A DNA stretch of 20,063 nucleotides from the NCBI GenBank assembly GCA_017628435.1, contig JAGBZE010000163.1, forward strand, positions 1-20,063, in the 5' to 3' direction. Every line of letters starts with the position of its first letter. The first letter of the stretch is position 1. The position numbers and the translations under genes were made by a program. Of this stretch, positions 7,814-15,017 are shown piece by piece. Origin of the DNA: Akkermansia sp. GTDB lineage: Bacteria > Verrucomicrobiota > Verrucomicrobiia > Verrucomicrobiales > Akkermansiaceae. The notes under the pieces were generated by a model. That model searched no databases. It was not told where the DNA came from and saw only the letters and a list, made by a program, of their open reading frames with translations.

Positions 7814-7842
7814 AGGATACTCCTTGCGATGTGGGTTGACAA
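7814..7842 (-). promoter_or_regulatory. Promoter of the L,D-transpeptidase gene, leaderless layout
   Basis: On the minus strand TTGTCA (7842-7837, 5/6), exactly 17 bases, then TATCCT (7819-7814, 4/6), then six bases to the GTG at 7807. The spacing equals that seen upstream of the IdeS-like gene and the SNF2 leader ORF. It overlaps the alternative ATG start region of the same frame, which argues against that start. Confidence 0.5.
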
Positions 7843-7926
7843 GCTTCAGGGATGTCATTTTTGCAAAAAAACACCAAATTTCTGCTGAAAATCGGCAAAT
7901 TTTACGAAAAAACTTCAGCTGACATC

Positions 7927-7955
7927 TTGAAAAATACCTTTTGATATGCTAATAT
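7927..7955 (+). promoter_or_regulatory. Strong promoter of the SNF2 unit
   Basis: TTGAAA (7927-7932), exactly 17 bases, then TAATAT (7950-7955) preceded by TG one base upstream (extended -10). It lies in an AT-rich stretch (7859-7960) that also separates the divergent L,D-transpeptidase gene. The predicted transcription start is at about 7962, the first base of a small ORF. Confidence 0.65.
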
Positions 7956-7961
7956 AACACC

Positions 7962-8045
7962 ATGCACGCGATGTGTCTCAAGGGGTGGACTGTACACCTC
8001 CCGCTCGACGCCGCGTTCCTAATCTCCCATAAATTATCATGTTAA
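7962..8045 (+). CDS. Putative 27-residue leader peptide overlapping the SNF2 gene start
   Basis: ATG at 7962 sits six bases after the -10 box, at the predicted transcription start. The frame runs 27 codons to TAA at 8043-8045, overlapping the ATG of the helicase (8039) by seven bases. The product would be MHAMCLKGWTV... ending in HKLSC, with no recognisable family. The helicase start has no Shine-Dalgarno, so translation of this ORF could deliver ribosomes to it by coupling. A small hairpin (GGGGTG 7982-7987 with CACCTC 7995-8000, one G-U pair) falls inside it. It may be chance. Conservation of the frame would decide. Confidence 0.3.
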   Translation: MHAMCLKGWTVHLPLDAAFLISHKLSC

Positions 8046-11000
8046 GTTCTGCACTCAATCCCGACCGCGCAACGCTTAATTTCCTGAACGCATATTCCGA
8101 ACAGGTGCGCAACGCGGGCGAAAAGCTCCAGAAGGATGGGGCTGTGACGCAAATTTTCGGCAACCATCTCTACATTCAGGGGCGTGTTGAAACGAGAGTG
8201 GGCGTTTTCCGTACGAGTCTGCGTCTGCAGGGCAACCGCTGGTTCGGTTCCTGTACGGCTGAGGACGAACGCGTTGCCGGTGCCTGTCTCATCGCTACCA
8301 TGGTGGAGCGTATGTACCGCGGGGCCAATATGCCCGAGAGCCCCAATGAACTGAATGAAGTTCCGCTTTCTGACCTGCTTGAAGAGAAGCTGGGTCGAGA
8401 TCTTGATGACCGCGAATCGGACTATGTGACTAAACTGGAGAAGCGCTATCGCCGTTTCGCTATTGAACAGGAAATTCATGACCATGACCTGGTGCGTCTG
8501 AACCCCCGCTGGGAGATTGCGGGCTACGAGGCACTGGAGCTTTGGCCGTCTCCTCCCCGTAACATTCTGGAATTCTGGAACTATATTGCTTATGCCTTCA
8601 CCAAGAAGCGCATTGCTTATCCGGAGTTCATGAATGTGGTGACTGATCTGGAGAAGGTGCAGAAGCGCATCTCCGAATGGGAGCGCGAGAAGGAGGAAGG
8701 TACCTGGCATGAGCGTATTCAGAGCGTGAATGAGCGTCCGCCGCAGCCGCCGCGCCATCCGCTCTACATGCGCCTGGTTTCCACCATTAATGAAGCCCGC
8801 TTTGAATATCGTTATGAACTTAAGGAGGATTGGGTATCCATCCGCGAGCGCAGTCAGCTGGATGCCATTCTGGAGGAATTTCTGAATGGTGCGCTGAAGT
8901 GCGATCCGCAGACGGACATTCTGCTCAATGTGCTGCGCGACTATGCAGACCGCCAGGATACGGTAATCCTTGACCTGGATGACGAGGCTGCCTGCCGCGT
9001 GATGAATATTCTTTTCCACCAGCCCGCCCTGAAGGGCTACCTGGTTAACCTGGACGAATGCTACTTCAAGGTGGTGCGTGAGCCGCTGAAGTGGATTTGT
9101 ATTGATGACCCCATTGTGCCGGATTGCTACGGTCTGCAGCTGGTGACGGCTGCAGGTGTGCATGTGACGCACTCTGTGCGCCAGCTGCCCGGTCAGGTGG
9201 AGCTGTACCAGTCTGATGAAACCGTGTTCCCTGGTCCGCCCCGCTGGCTGGAGAGTACGGAAGTGGAGCCCCGTTACTCCATTCCGAAGTCGGTTATCGA
9301 CAGTCTGGACGGTGTGGAATTCCTTCGTAAGATTGGCGCTACGCTGCCGCCCAGCATGGAGGAGCGCGTTATTGATATCGAGCTGAAGCCGACCTTCAAC
9401 ATGAAGATTGTGCGTGGCCTGACCAGTGCAGACACGGAGCACGTTCTGCTTGAGGTAAGCGCTCAGGATGACCCCGGTCGCCGCCGTGAGCGTCTGGGCA
9501 AGGATGACTGGGAGCTGTTGGAGCAGCAGCCTGTGAAGGATCATACTCTGCTGCGTTTCATCCGTGACTATCTCTACCCCATCCCCGGTCTGCTGGAGGA
9601 GATGAACTTCACTTATGACACGCAGATGGAGGCCTTCAAGAGCCGCATCACCAAGCAGTTCCCCGAGAAGTTTGCTGAGTGGGCCAAGACGATTCCCGAT
9701 TCCATCAATGTGGAGATGGATGAGAATCTGAAGTCTCTGCTGGCCGATCCGGTGGCTGCTGCTATCCGCTTCGAGGTGGTGAACCAGGAAATCGACTGGT
9801 TCGACCTGCGGGTAGTTATCGATGTGGAGGGTGTTACTCTTACCAAGGAGCAGATTCGCTCCCTCGTGTCTGCCCGCGGTGGTTATGTACGCATGGACGA
9901 CGGCCGCTGGATGCGACTGGAAATCAAGCTGGACGATGCTCAGCGCGATGCCGTTACCAAGCTTGGCCTGGATCCTTTCGACCTTTCCGGCGAGACGCAC
10001 CGTATGCACGCATTGCAGCTGGCTGACCCGCGTGCTGCCGAGGTGTTCGACCCGAAGGCCTGGCAGCGTATCAAGGAGCGCACGGCGGAAATCAAGATTG
10101 ATGTGAAGCCGGATGTTCCCTCCACTCTGCAGGCTACGCTGCGTCCGTACCAGATTGAAGGTTTCCACTTCCTGGCCTATCTGGCAGAGAACGGTTTCGG
10201 CGGTATTCTGGCTGACGACATGGGTCTGGGTAAAACGATTCAGTCCATCACCTACATGCTGTGGCTGCGCGAGGACTATGCGCGCCGTAACAAGCAGGGC
10301 CGCAAGAAGGTGACGATTCCGCCCGTGCTCATCGTTTGCCCGAAGTCCGTGTTGGACGTGTGGGCCAGTGAAACGGAGAAATTTGCCCCCGGTGTACGCG
10401 TGATGGTTATCCGCAACAAGGAGCAGGCTGATGTCGAGAATATCCTGGAGAACTACGATATGGTGGTTATCAACTATGCTCAGCTCCGCGTCTGTGGCGA
10501 GCAGATTAACGCCATCAAGTGGCTCACTGTGATTCTGGACGAAGGCCAGCAGATTAAGAACCCGGATTCCAAGGCTGCCAAGGCTGCCCGCGAAATCAAC
10601 GCTTATAACCGCCTGGTGCTTTCCGGTACGCCTATCGAAAACCGCCTTCTGGATATGTGGTCGCTCATGGCCTTCGCTATGCCCGGTGTGCTGGGTAGTC
10701 GCGCCTACTTCAAGAAGCGTTTTGATAAGCGCAAGGACTCCCAGAGCCAGAATCGCCTGGCAGCCCGTTTGAAGCCCTTCCTTCTGCGCCGTACCAAACA
10801 GCAGGTGGCCAAGGATCTGCCGCCGCGTACCGAAGAAGAAGTATATGCCAAGATGGAAGGCATCCAGCGCCAGCTGTACAAGGCAGAGCTGCGCCGCATT
10901 CAGAAGGCTCTTCTTGGTGTGGATTCTGACGAATCGGTGAAGAAGAATTCCTTCGCTATTCTGCAGGGGCTCATGCGCCTGCGTCAGATCTGCTGTCACC

Positions 11001-11581
11001 CTGGTCTGGTGGATCCCAAGTACGCCAAGGAGGACAGCGCCAAGCTCACTGCGCTCTTCTACCTGCTCGACCAGCTTCGAGAAGAAGGTCATAAGGTGCT
11101 GGTGTTCTCTCAGTTCGTATCCATGCTTGAGATTATCAAGGGTAAGCTTGAGGAGAACAATCATCCGTACAATTACCTCACCGGTCAGACGAAGGACCGT
11201 AAGGCTGAGATTGAGAAGTTCCAGACATCCAAGGAGCCCAGTGTGTTCCTTCTGTCCCTTAAGGCTGGTGGTGCCGGTCTTAACCTTACCTCAGCTTCCT
11301 ACGTTATTCTGTATGATCCGTGGTGGAACCCGGCTGTGGAAAGTCAGGCCATTGACCGTACGCACCGAATCGGCCAGAAGAACAAGGTTATCGCCTATCG
11401 TCTGCTTACCCGCGATTCCGTGGAAGAGAAGATTCGCGTGCTCCAGCACCAGAAGAATCAGCTCGTCACCAACGTGCTCGGCGATGAAGGCTTCGCCTCC
11501 AGTCTCGACCTCAACGATCTGCAGTTCATTCTTGCCCACGGTGGCGAGGATAACGACGATGATGTCGTGGTGGATGTCTGA
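8039..11581 (+). CDS. SNF2-family DEAD-like helicase / DNA translocase
   Basis: The C-terminal half of this 1180-residue protein is a full SNF2 ATPase. Motif I is DDMGLGKT (Lys732), motif II DEGQ (834-837), motif III LVLSGTPIENRLLDMWSL, then LLRRTKQQVAKDLPPRTE, QGLMRLRQICCHPGL, LVFSQFVSMLE, LKAGGAGLNL and motif VI RTHRIGQ (1107-1113). Such proteins move along double-stranded DNA and remodel protein-DNA complexes. The first ~690 residues are not recognised. Residues 38-92 resemble a degenerate SWIM zinc finger: Cys72 and Cys83 remain in GSCTAEDERVAGACLIATM but the other zinc ligands are missing. Family members that carry an N-terminal SWIM finger are common in bacteria. The tail ends in an acidic run (GGEDNDDDVVVDV). 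No restriction, methylase or defence gene adjoins it, so a housekeeping role in transcription or repair is as likely as defence. Confidence 0.92.
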   Translation: MLSSALNPDRATLNFLNAYSEQVRNAGEKLQKDGAVTQIFGNHLYIQGRVETRVGVFRTSLRLQGNRWFGSCTAEDERVAGACLIATMVERMYRGANMPESPNELNEVPLSDLLEEKLGRDLDDRESDYVTKLEKRYRRFAIEQEIHDHDLVRLNPRWEIAGYEALELWPSPPRNILEFWNYIAYAFTKKRIAYPEFMNVVTDLEKVQKRISEWEREKEEGTWHERIQSVNERPPQPPRHPLYMRLVSTINEARFEYRYELKEDWVSIRERSQLDAILEEFLNGALKCDPQTDILLNVLRDYADRQDTVILDLDDEAACRVMNILFHQPALKGYLVNLDECYFKVVREPLKWICIDDPIVPDCYGLQLVTAAGVHVTHSVRQLPGQVELYQSDETVFPGPPRWLESTEVEPRYSIPKSVIDSLDGVEFLRKIGATLPPSMEERVIDIELKPTFNMKIVRGLTSADTEHVLLEVSAQDDPGRRRERLGKDDWELLEQQPVKDHTLLRFIRDYLYPIPGLLEEMNFTYDTQMEAFKSRITKQFPEKFAEWAKTIPDSINVEMDENLKSLLADPVAAAIRFEVVNQEIDWFDLRVVIDVEGVTLTKEQIRSLVSARGGYVRMDDGRWMRLEIKLDDAQRDAVTKLGLDPFDLSGETHRMHALQLADPRAAEVFDPKAWQRIKERTAEIKIDVKPDVPSTLQATLRPYQIEGFHFLAYLAENGFGGILADDMGLGKTIQSITYMLWLREDYARRNKQGRKKVTIPPVLIVCPKSVLDVWASETEKFAPGVRVMVIRNKEQADVENILENYDMVVINYAQLRVCGEQINAIKWLTVILDEGQQIKNPDSKAAKAAREINAYNRLVLSGTPIENRLLDMWSLMAFAMPGVLGSRAYFKKRFDKRKDSQSQNRLAARLKPFLLRRTKQQVAKDLPPRTEEEVYAKMEGIQRQLYKAELRRIQKALLGVDSDESVKKNSFAILQGLMRLRQICCHPGLVDPKYAKEDSAKLTALFYLLDQLREEGHKVLVFSQFVSMLEIIKGKLEENNHPYNYLTGQTKDRKAEIEKFQTSKEPSVFLLSLKAGGAGLNLTSASYVILYDPWWNPAVESQAIDRTHRIGQKNKVIAYRLLTRDSVEEKIRVLQHQKNQLVTNVLGDEGFASSLDLNDLQFILAHGGEDNDDDVVVDV

Positions 11582-11606
11582 TGCATCCCGTAAATATACC
11601 GCAGTT

Positions 11607-11634
11607 AAAAGCCCCACGCTTTGCGTGGGGTTTT
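11607..11634. terminator. Intrinsic terminator after the SNF2 gene, probably bidirectional
   Basis: CCCCACGC (11612-11619), loop TTT, GCGTGGGG (11623-11630), then TTTTCTGT. On the opposite strand the same stem is followed by CTTTTAA, so it can also stop the minus-strand gene ending at 11791. The 150 bases between hairpin and that gene hold nothing else I can support. Confidence 0.85.
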
Positions 11635-11790
11635 CTGTATGAAATGCAGAGGATTCCGATTGATGATCTGCCGATTTTGCGAGGTCTCAAATCTGTCGGA
11701 GCCCGGGACTTCAGTTCCGAAAATATAACCAGCGGCCCTATGTCGCTCAGATTTACTTATTAACCAGACTGCGAGTGCAGAAACAGCTGT

Positions 11791-12501
11791 CTATCCCTCG
11801 GTTTCGAGAGTGGTGATTTCATGGTGGCTGATGGTACCATCAGTATTCAGTAGTACGACGATGTACACCTGGTAACCGAACCGGATAACGGGAGGCTTGA
11901 TGATTTCGAGGTTTCTGCTGTGAAGAGCAAGCTGGCGAGCAGCCTCGATGATATTTTGCTCCCGGCAATACTTATAGCCGTGCTCCTCCAATTCTGACAT
12001 GGCCTTGCTCCACGGCCTGCCCGTCATGCCAAGCAGTAGCTCATCCTTGGTCCACAGAGGTTTCAGGCGTTCGGGCAGGGGCTGTTCTGAATCAAAGGGC
12101 AGGGGCTTGTTGAGGATGCAGATGTGGTATGAGGCGAGTCGTCGTGTCTCGAGGTCAAAGCTGAGAAAGGCGTACTTGTTCTGCTCCGGGCAAAGGTGAT
12201 AAGGCAGCCGCATAATGGTGGCTTCCTGTTGTTCTGGTGATGCCTGTATTGCGCGGAGAATCGAGGCTTCATGAGACCAGGATTCAATGAGCCGATATCC
12301 CAGGGCTGTCAGGTGCCTGATGGTATCTTCTCTGGACATGACATCCTGCAAGAGTCTCTGGATGTCCGGGGCATCCTGTTCGGTCGGAGTCAGGCGCCGG
12401 GGTCCCTCCAGCCGGGAAAAGTTGTCCGGTGTCTCAATAGCGCAGAGCGGGGCTGTGAGACTCAGACACAGAACTGCAGTAAAGGGAGAGATTCTGAGCA
12501 T
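11791..12501 (-). CDS. Secreted protein of unknown function
   Basis: The 236-residue product begins with a clear signal peptide (hydrophobic residues 6-18, probable cleavage after PLCA, residue 21), so it should be periplasmic or released. I do not recognise a family. The mature part is mixed alpha/beta with no repeat, no membrane span and three cysteines (CPEQN, CILNK, CREQN). The end, YQVYIVVLLNTDGTISHHEITTLE, looks like a terminal beta hairpin. It contains RLIESWSHEASILRAI, a likely helix early in the mature chain. It stands alone, divergent from plsY by 163 bases. A TATAAT lies at 12538-12533 on this strand without a well-spaced -35, and no Shine-Dalgarno is seen. Coding is supported by the signal peptide and an open frame of full length. 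The function is unknown. Confidence 0.75.
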   Translation of the reverse strand: MLRISPFTAVLCLSLTAPLCAIETPDNFSRLEGPRRLTPTEQDAPDIQRLLQDVMSREDTIRHLTALGYRLIESWSHEASILRAIQASPEQQEATIMRLPYHLCPEQNKYAFLSFDLETRRLASYHICILNKPLPFDSEQPLPERLKPLWTKDELLLGMTGRPWSKAMSELEEHGYKYCREQNIIEAARQLALHSRNLEIIKPPVIRFGYQVYIVVLLNTDGTISHHEITTLETEG

Positions 12502-12627
12502 GATGACAGTTAGATTTCGCGGAGTGTCCAGAATTATAGACGAAAATGGGGAGACATTTGTTCAACGAGGAGATGTTTTTCATGCTCAGAGCGGACGATT
12601 TTCTTGTTATTTGGGTGAAAAAAATGG

Positions 12628-12656
12628 TTGCGAGCCGCGGAAAATTGGAGTATACT
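12628..12656 (+). promoter_or_regulatory. Promoter of plsY-gpsA, near-leaderless
   Basis: TTGCGA (12628-12633), exactly 17 bases, then TATACT (12651-12656, 5/6 to TATAAT). The plsY ATG follows after eight bases. The AAGG just before the ATG would be largely excluded from such a transcript, so it is probably not a working ribosome site. Confidence 0.55.
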
Positions 12657-12664
12657 TAAGGCAC

Positions 12665-13312
12665 ATGGTTGAAAATATTTTATATATCGTTGCAGCCTAC
12701 CTGATTGGTTCTGTCCCGTTTGGCTATATTGCCGGGCGTTTGAATGGTATTGACCTGCGCGAACACGGCTCTCGTAACATCGGAGCTACCAATGCGGTGC
12801 GTGTGCTGGGGAAGGGCTGGGGTATTCCGGTGTTTGTCATGGATTTTCTGAAGGGATTTGCCCCGTTGTTGTACATGAAGTGTCACCTGGGAGGTGACAT
12901 GACGGTGTTTACACCTGCTCAGATGGGCTGGTTCCTGGGTGTGATGTTTGCGTTGATTCTGGGACACACCTTCACCTGTTTCCTTAAGTTCAAGGGCGGC
13001 AAGGGTGTGGCTACCACGGGCGGCTGTCTGTTTGCTCTGTCTCCCTGGGTGGGCCTGGCTGCGCTGCTGTTCTGGATTGGCAGTATGATAGTTACTCGCT
13101 ACGTGTCTTTTTCCAGCATCATGGCAGGTGTGGGCATGATGATTGCCGCGGGTGTGGAGCTCTGCGTGTGCGATGGTGCCTGCTCCGTGGCTGATGGCAT
13201 GGTGATGGGGCTGCTGTTCCTTATTCTGGTGCTGGTGACGGTGAAGCACCGCGCTAACATTGTGCGCATTATGAATGGCACTGAGCCCAAGGCTTTTGCT
13301 CCCAAGAACTAA
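12665..13312 (+). CDS. plsY: Glycerol-3-phosphate acyltransferase PlsY
   Basis: PlsY is an inner-membrane enzyme that moves an acyl group from acyl-phosphate to sn-glycerol-3-phosphate, giving lysophosphatidate. The 215-residue protein has the three conserved loops: GSVPFGYIAG and the following GSRNIGATNAVRVLGKGWG (about 15-58), GHTFTCFLKFKGGKGVATTGG (about 100-120), and a last one before the C-terminus (VKHRANIVRIMNGTEPK). Five to six hydrophobic spans separate them, with a longer C-terminal half than E. coli. The frame is open upstream to 12287 but that stretch overlaps the divergent secreted-protein gene. ATG 12665 is right after a good promoter and gives the family N-terminus. GpsA, which makes its substrate, follows 11 bases later. 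Confidence 0.95.
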   Translation: MVENILYIVAAYLIGSVPFGYIAGRLNGIDLREHGSRNIGATNAVRVLGKGWGIPVFVMDFLKGFAPLLYMKCHLGGDMTVFTPAQMGWFLGVMFALILGHTFTCFLKFKGGKGVATTGGCLFALSPWVGLAALLFWIGSMIVTRYVSFSSIMAGVGMMIAAGVELCVCDGACSVADGMVMGLLFLILVLVTVKHRANIVRIMNGTEPKAFAPKN

Positions 13313-13323
13313 TTTTTAACGGT

Positions 13324-14337
13324 ATGGAACGAATTTTCAAGAAGACAGCAATTATCGGCGCCGGTGCCTGGGGCACAGCCCTGGCTTTCACCGCTGCCCA
13401 GGATGGCAGCGAGGTGGTGCTCTGGACCTACAAGGAGGAGGAAGCCTCCCAGATTCGCGAGACCCGCATGAGCCTGGTGCCTATCAAGGGTGCCCGCCCT
13501 CTGCCGGAGAACGTGAAGGTGACCAGCGACTGGGCAGATGTAACTGGTTCTCAGCTTGTCATCGTGGTAGTTCCCAGCGTGGTGATGCGCGGCGTGGCTC
13601 AGAGCCTGGCCGAGGTAGGTCTGGCAGAGGATGCCGTCATTGTGACCTGCTCCAAGGGCATTGAGAAGGACACGAACCTGCTGATGAGCGAAATCATTTC
13701 CTCCTATGTGAAGTTCCCGGTGGGTGCTCTTTCCGGCCCCAACCATGCAGAGGATATTGTGCAGGGCCTTCCCAGCCTTACCCTCATCGGGTTCGAGGAT
13801 ATCGAGATTGCCAAGGCTGTCCAGAAGCGCATGAGCACGGGCTTCCTGCGCATCTACACCAGCAGCGATGTGGTGGGTATGCAGATTGGCGGTGCCATCA
13901 AGAATGTGTTTGCTCTGGCCAGCGGAATCTGCGCAGGCCTGGGCCTGGGTGACAACGCCCGCGCAGCTCTTTCCACTCGTGGTCTGGCTGAGATGACACG
14001 TCTGGGTATGGCTCGCGGTGGTCATATGGAAACCTTCATGGGCCTTTCCGGCATGGGTGACCTTGTGGTAACCTGCTATTCCGACCACAGCCGCAACCTG
14101 ACGGCCGGTCGTCTGCTGGCCAAAGGTATGCCGCTGGATGAATGCCTGAAGCAGATTGGCCAGGTGGTGGAAGGGGTACCGAACACTCTGTCCACGTACC
14201 AGATGGCTCGTGCTCTCGGCGTGCGCACTCCCATTACCGATGCCATGTACGAAATTCTTTACGAGGGTAAGCACCCCAGCGATGCTCTGAAGGAGCTCAT
14301 GGTGCGCGACCTGCGCGAGGAAAATGTAAAGGATTGA
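13324..14337 (+). CDS. gpsA: Glycerol-3-phosphate dehydrogenase [NAD(P)+] GpsA
   Basis: GpsA reduces dihydroxyacetone phosphate to sn-glycerol-3-phosphate in the cytoplasm, the substrate of PlsY encoded just upstream. The 337-residue length is normal. Motifs in order: the Rossmann loop IIGAGAWGTALA (residues 10-21), VTCSKGIEKDT, the substrate region LSGPNHAEDI, then GGAIKNVFALASGICAGLGLG with the catalytic Lys, NARAALSTRGLAEM, and LSGMGDLVVTCYSDHSRN with the conserved Arg-Asn. The pair plsY-gpsA forms a compact two-gene operon read from the promoter at 12628. No Shine-Dalgarno precedes ATG 13324 (the region is T-rich). A structured terminator follows the stop. Confidence 0.97.
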   Translation: MERIFKKTAIIGAGAWGTALAFTAAQDGSEVVLWTYKEEEASQIRETRMSLVPIKGARPLPENVKVTSDWADVTGSQLVIVVVPSVVMRGVAQSLAEVGLAEDAVIVTCSKGIEKDTNLLMSEIISSYVKFPVGALSGPNHAEDIVQGLPSLTLIGFEDIEIAKAVQKRMSTGFLRIYTSSDVVGMQIGGAIKNVFALASGICAGLGLGDNARAALSTRGLAEMTRLGMARGGHMETFMGLSGMGDLVVTCYSDHSRNLTAGRLLAKGMPLDECLKQIGQVVEGVPNTLSTYQMARALGVRTPITDAMYEILYEGKHPSDALKELMVRDLREENVKD

Positions 14338-14353
14338 TTCCTTTTCAGCCGTA

Positions 14354-14414
14354 GAAATTCCCGGCGGGCTGCGTTCTCCTTTAATAGCGGAGATACTGAC
14401 AGTCCGCCGATTTC
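14354..14414 (+). terminator. Probable terminator after gpsA (long branched hairpin)
   Basis: CGGCGGGCTG (14362-14371) pairs with CAGTCCGCCG (14400-14409) with one G-U. An inner CTCC/GGAG stem lies in the loop. GAAAT at 14354-14358 can pair with ATTTC at 14410-14414, which is followed by TTTTATT. The long loop and broken T tract make it atypical. It could instead be a leader structure for the sigma-factor operon, whose ATG is 25 bases further on. Confidence 0.5.
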
Positions 14415-14438
14415 TTTTATTCAATCAGTCCTTCTTTC

Positions 14439-15017
14439 ATGAGTGCAACCCCGGAAAACCTTTGGCTGGCCGAGCTCTGGCTGGAGTACCGCGAGCGCTT
14501 GCAGCGTTTGCTGGTGCTTCGCATGCCGCCCATTCTGCTGCGGAGGCTGAGTGTGGATGATTTGCTGCAGGAGACCTATATGGCCTGCGGTCGCCGCGTG
14601 GATTTTCTGAAGGCTGAACCCGATGTGCCCATGTATGTGAAGCTGCGTCTCATTGCGCTGCAGACGCTTACGGATGTAGAACGCCATCACCTGGCTGCAG
14701 CCAAGCGCGATGCCATGAAGGAGATGAGCCCGGAGGACGATGTGGCCGTGGCAGATGCCTGGGCTCATTTTGCCGATACGATTTCGAGCCCCCGCACGCA
14801 TCTGGAGCGCCTGGAACGACAGGCCATGGCGCGTCGTGTGCTGTCGCAGCTCTCCGAACATGACCGCGAGATTCTGGAACTGCGCCATTTTGAGGAAATG
14901 GGCAATGCGGAGTGTGCCGCTGTGCTGGGTATTGAGCAGAAGGCCGCCAGCATTCGCTACGTGCGTGCGCTGAAGCGCTTCCGTGAACTTGTATTCAACG
15001 AGAATCCCTATGCCTGA
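14439..15017 (+). CDS. ECF-type RNA polymerase sigma factor
   Basis: The 192-residue protein has a sigma region 2 (LLVLRMPPILLRRLSVDDLLQETYMAC..., about 24-75) with the typical DDLLQETY core. Region 4 (LSQLSEHDREILELRHFEEMGNAECAAVLGIEQKAASIRYVRALKRFREL, about 135-184) carries the helix-turn-helix that reads the -35 element. The linker is long. It would direct RNA polymerase to its own set of promoters. Overlap with the kinase gene (15010-15017) shows a shared transcript and suggests that the kinase, rather than a classical anti-sigma factor, controls it. This pairing is known in Planctomycetes and related phyla. No zinc-binding anti-sigma gene is seen. A weak CTGACA-16-TATTCA (14396-14423) is the only promoter-like pair. 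Confidence 0.9.
   Translation: MSATPENLWLAELWLEYRERLQRLLVLRMPPILLRRLSVDDLLQETYMACGRRVDFLKAEPDVPMYVKLRLIALQTLTDVERHHLAAAKRDAMKEMSPEDDVAVADAWAHFADTISSPRTHLERLERQAMARRVLSQLSEHDREILELRHFEEMGNAECAAVLGIEQKAASIRYVRALKRFRELVFNENPYA

Noticed and set aside
8042..11164. Open frame of 1040 codons antisense to the SNF2 gene
   Set aside because: Its length is striking, but the sense strand carries every SNF2 motif in order. The antisense product is a His/Leu/Gln-rich mix without motifs, as expected from codon bias read backwards.
11581..11763. 60-codon frame after the SNF2 gene
   Set aside because: It spans the terminator hairpin and has no supporting signal.
12287..12664. N-terminal extension of plsY
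   Set aside because: It overlaps the divergent secreted-protein gene and precedes the promoter. The family N-terminus starts at the Met at 12665.
13309..14424. 371-codon frame antisense to gpsA
   Set aside because: GpsA motifs on the sense strand are unambiguous. The antisense product has no recognisable features and spans the terminator.
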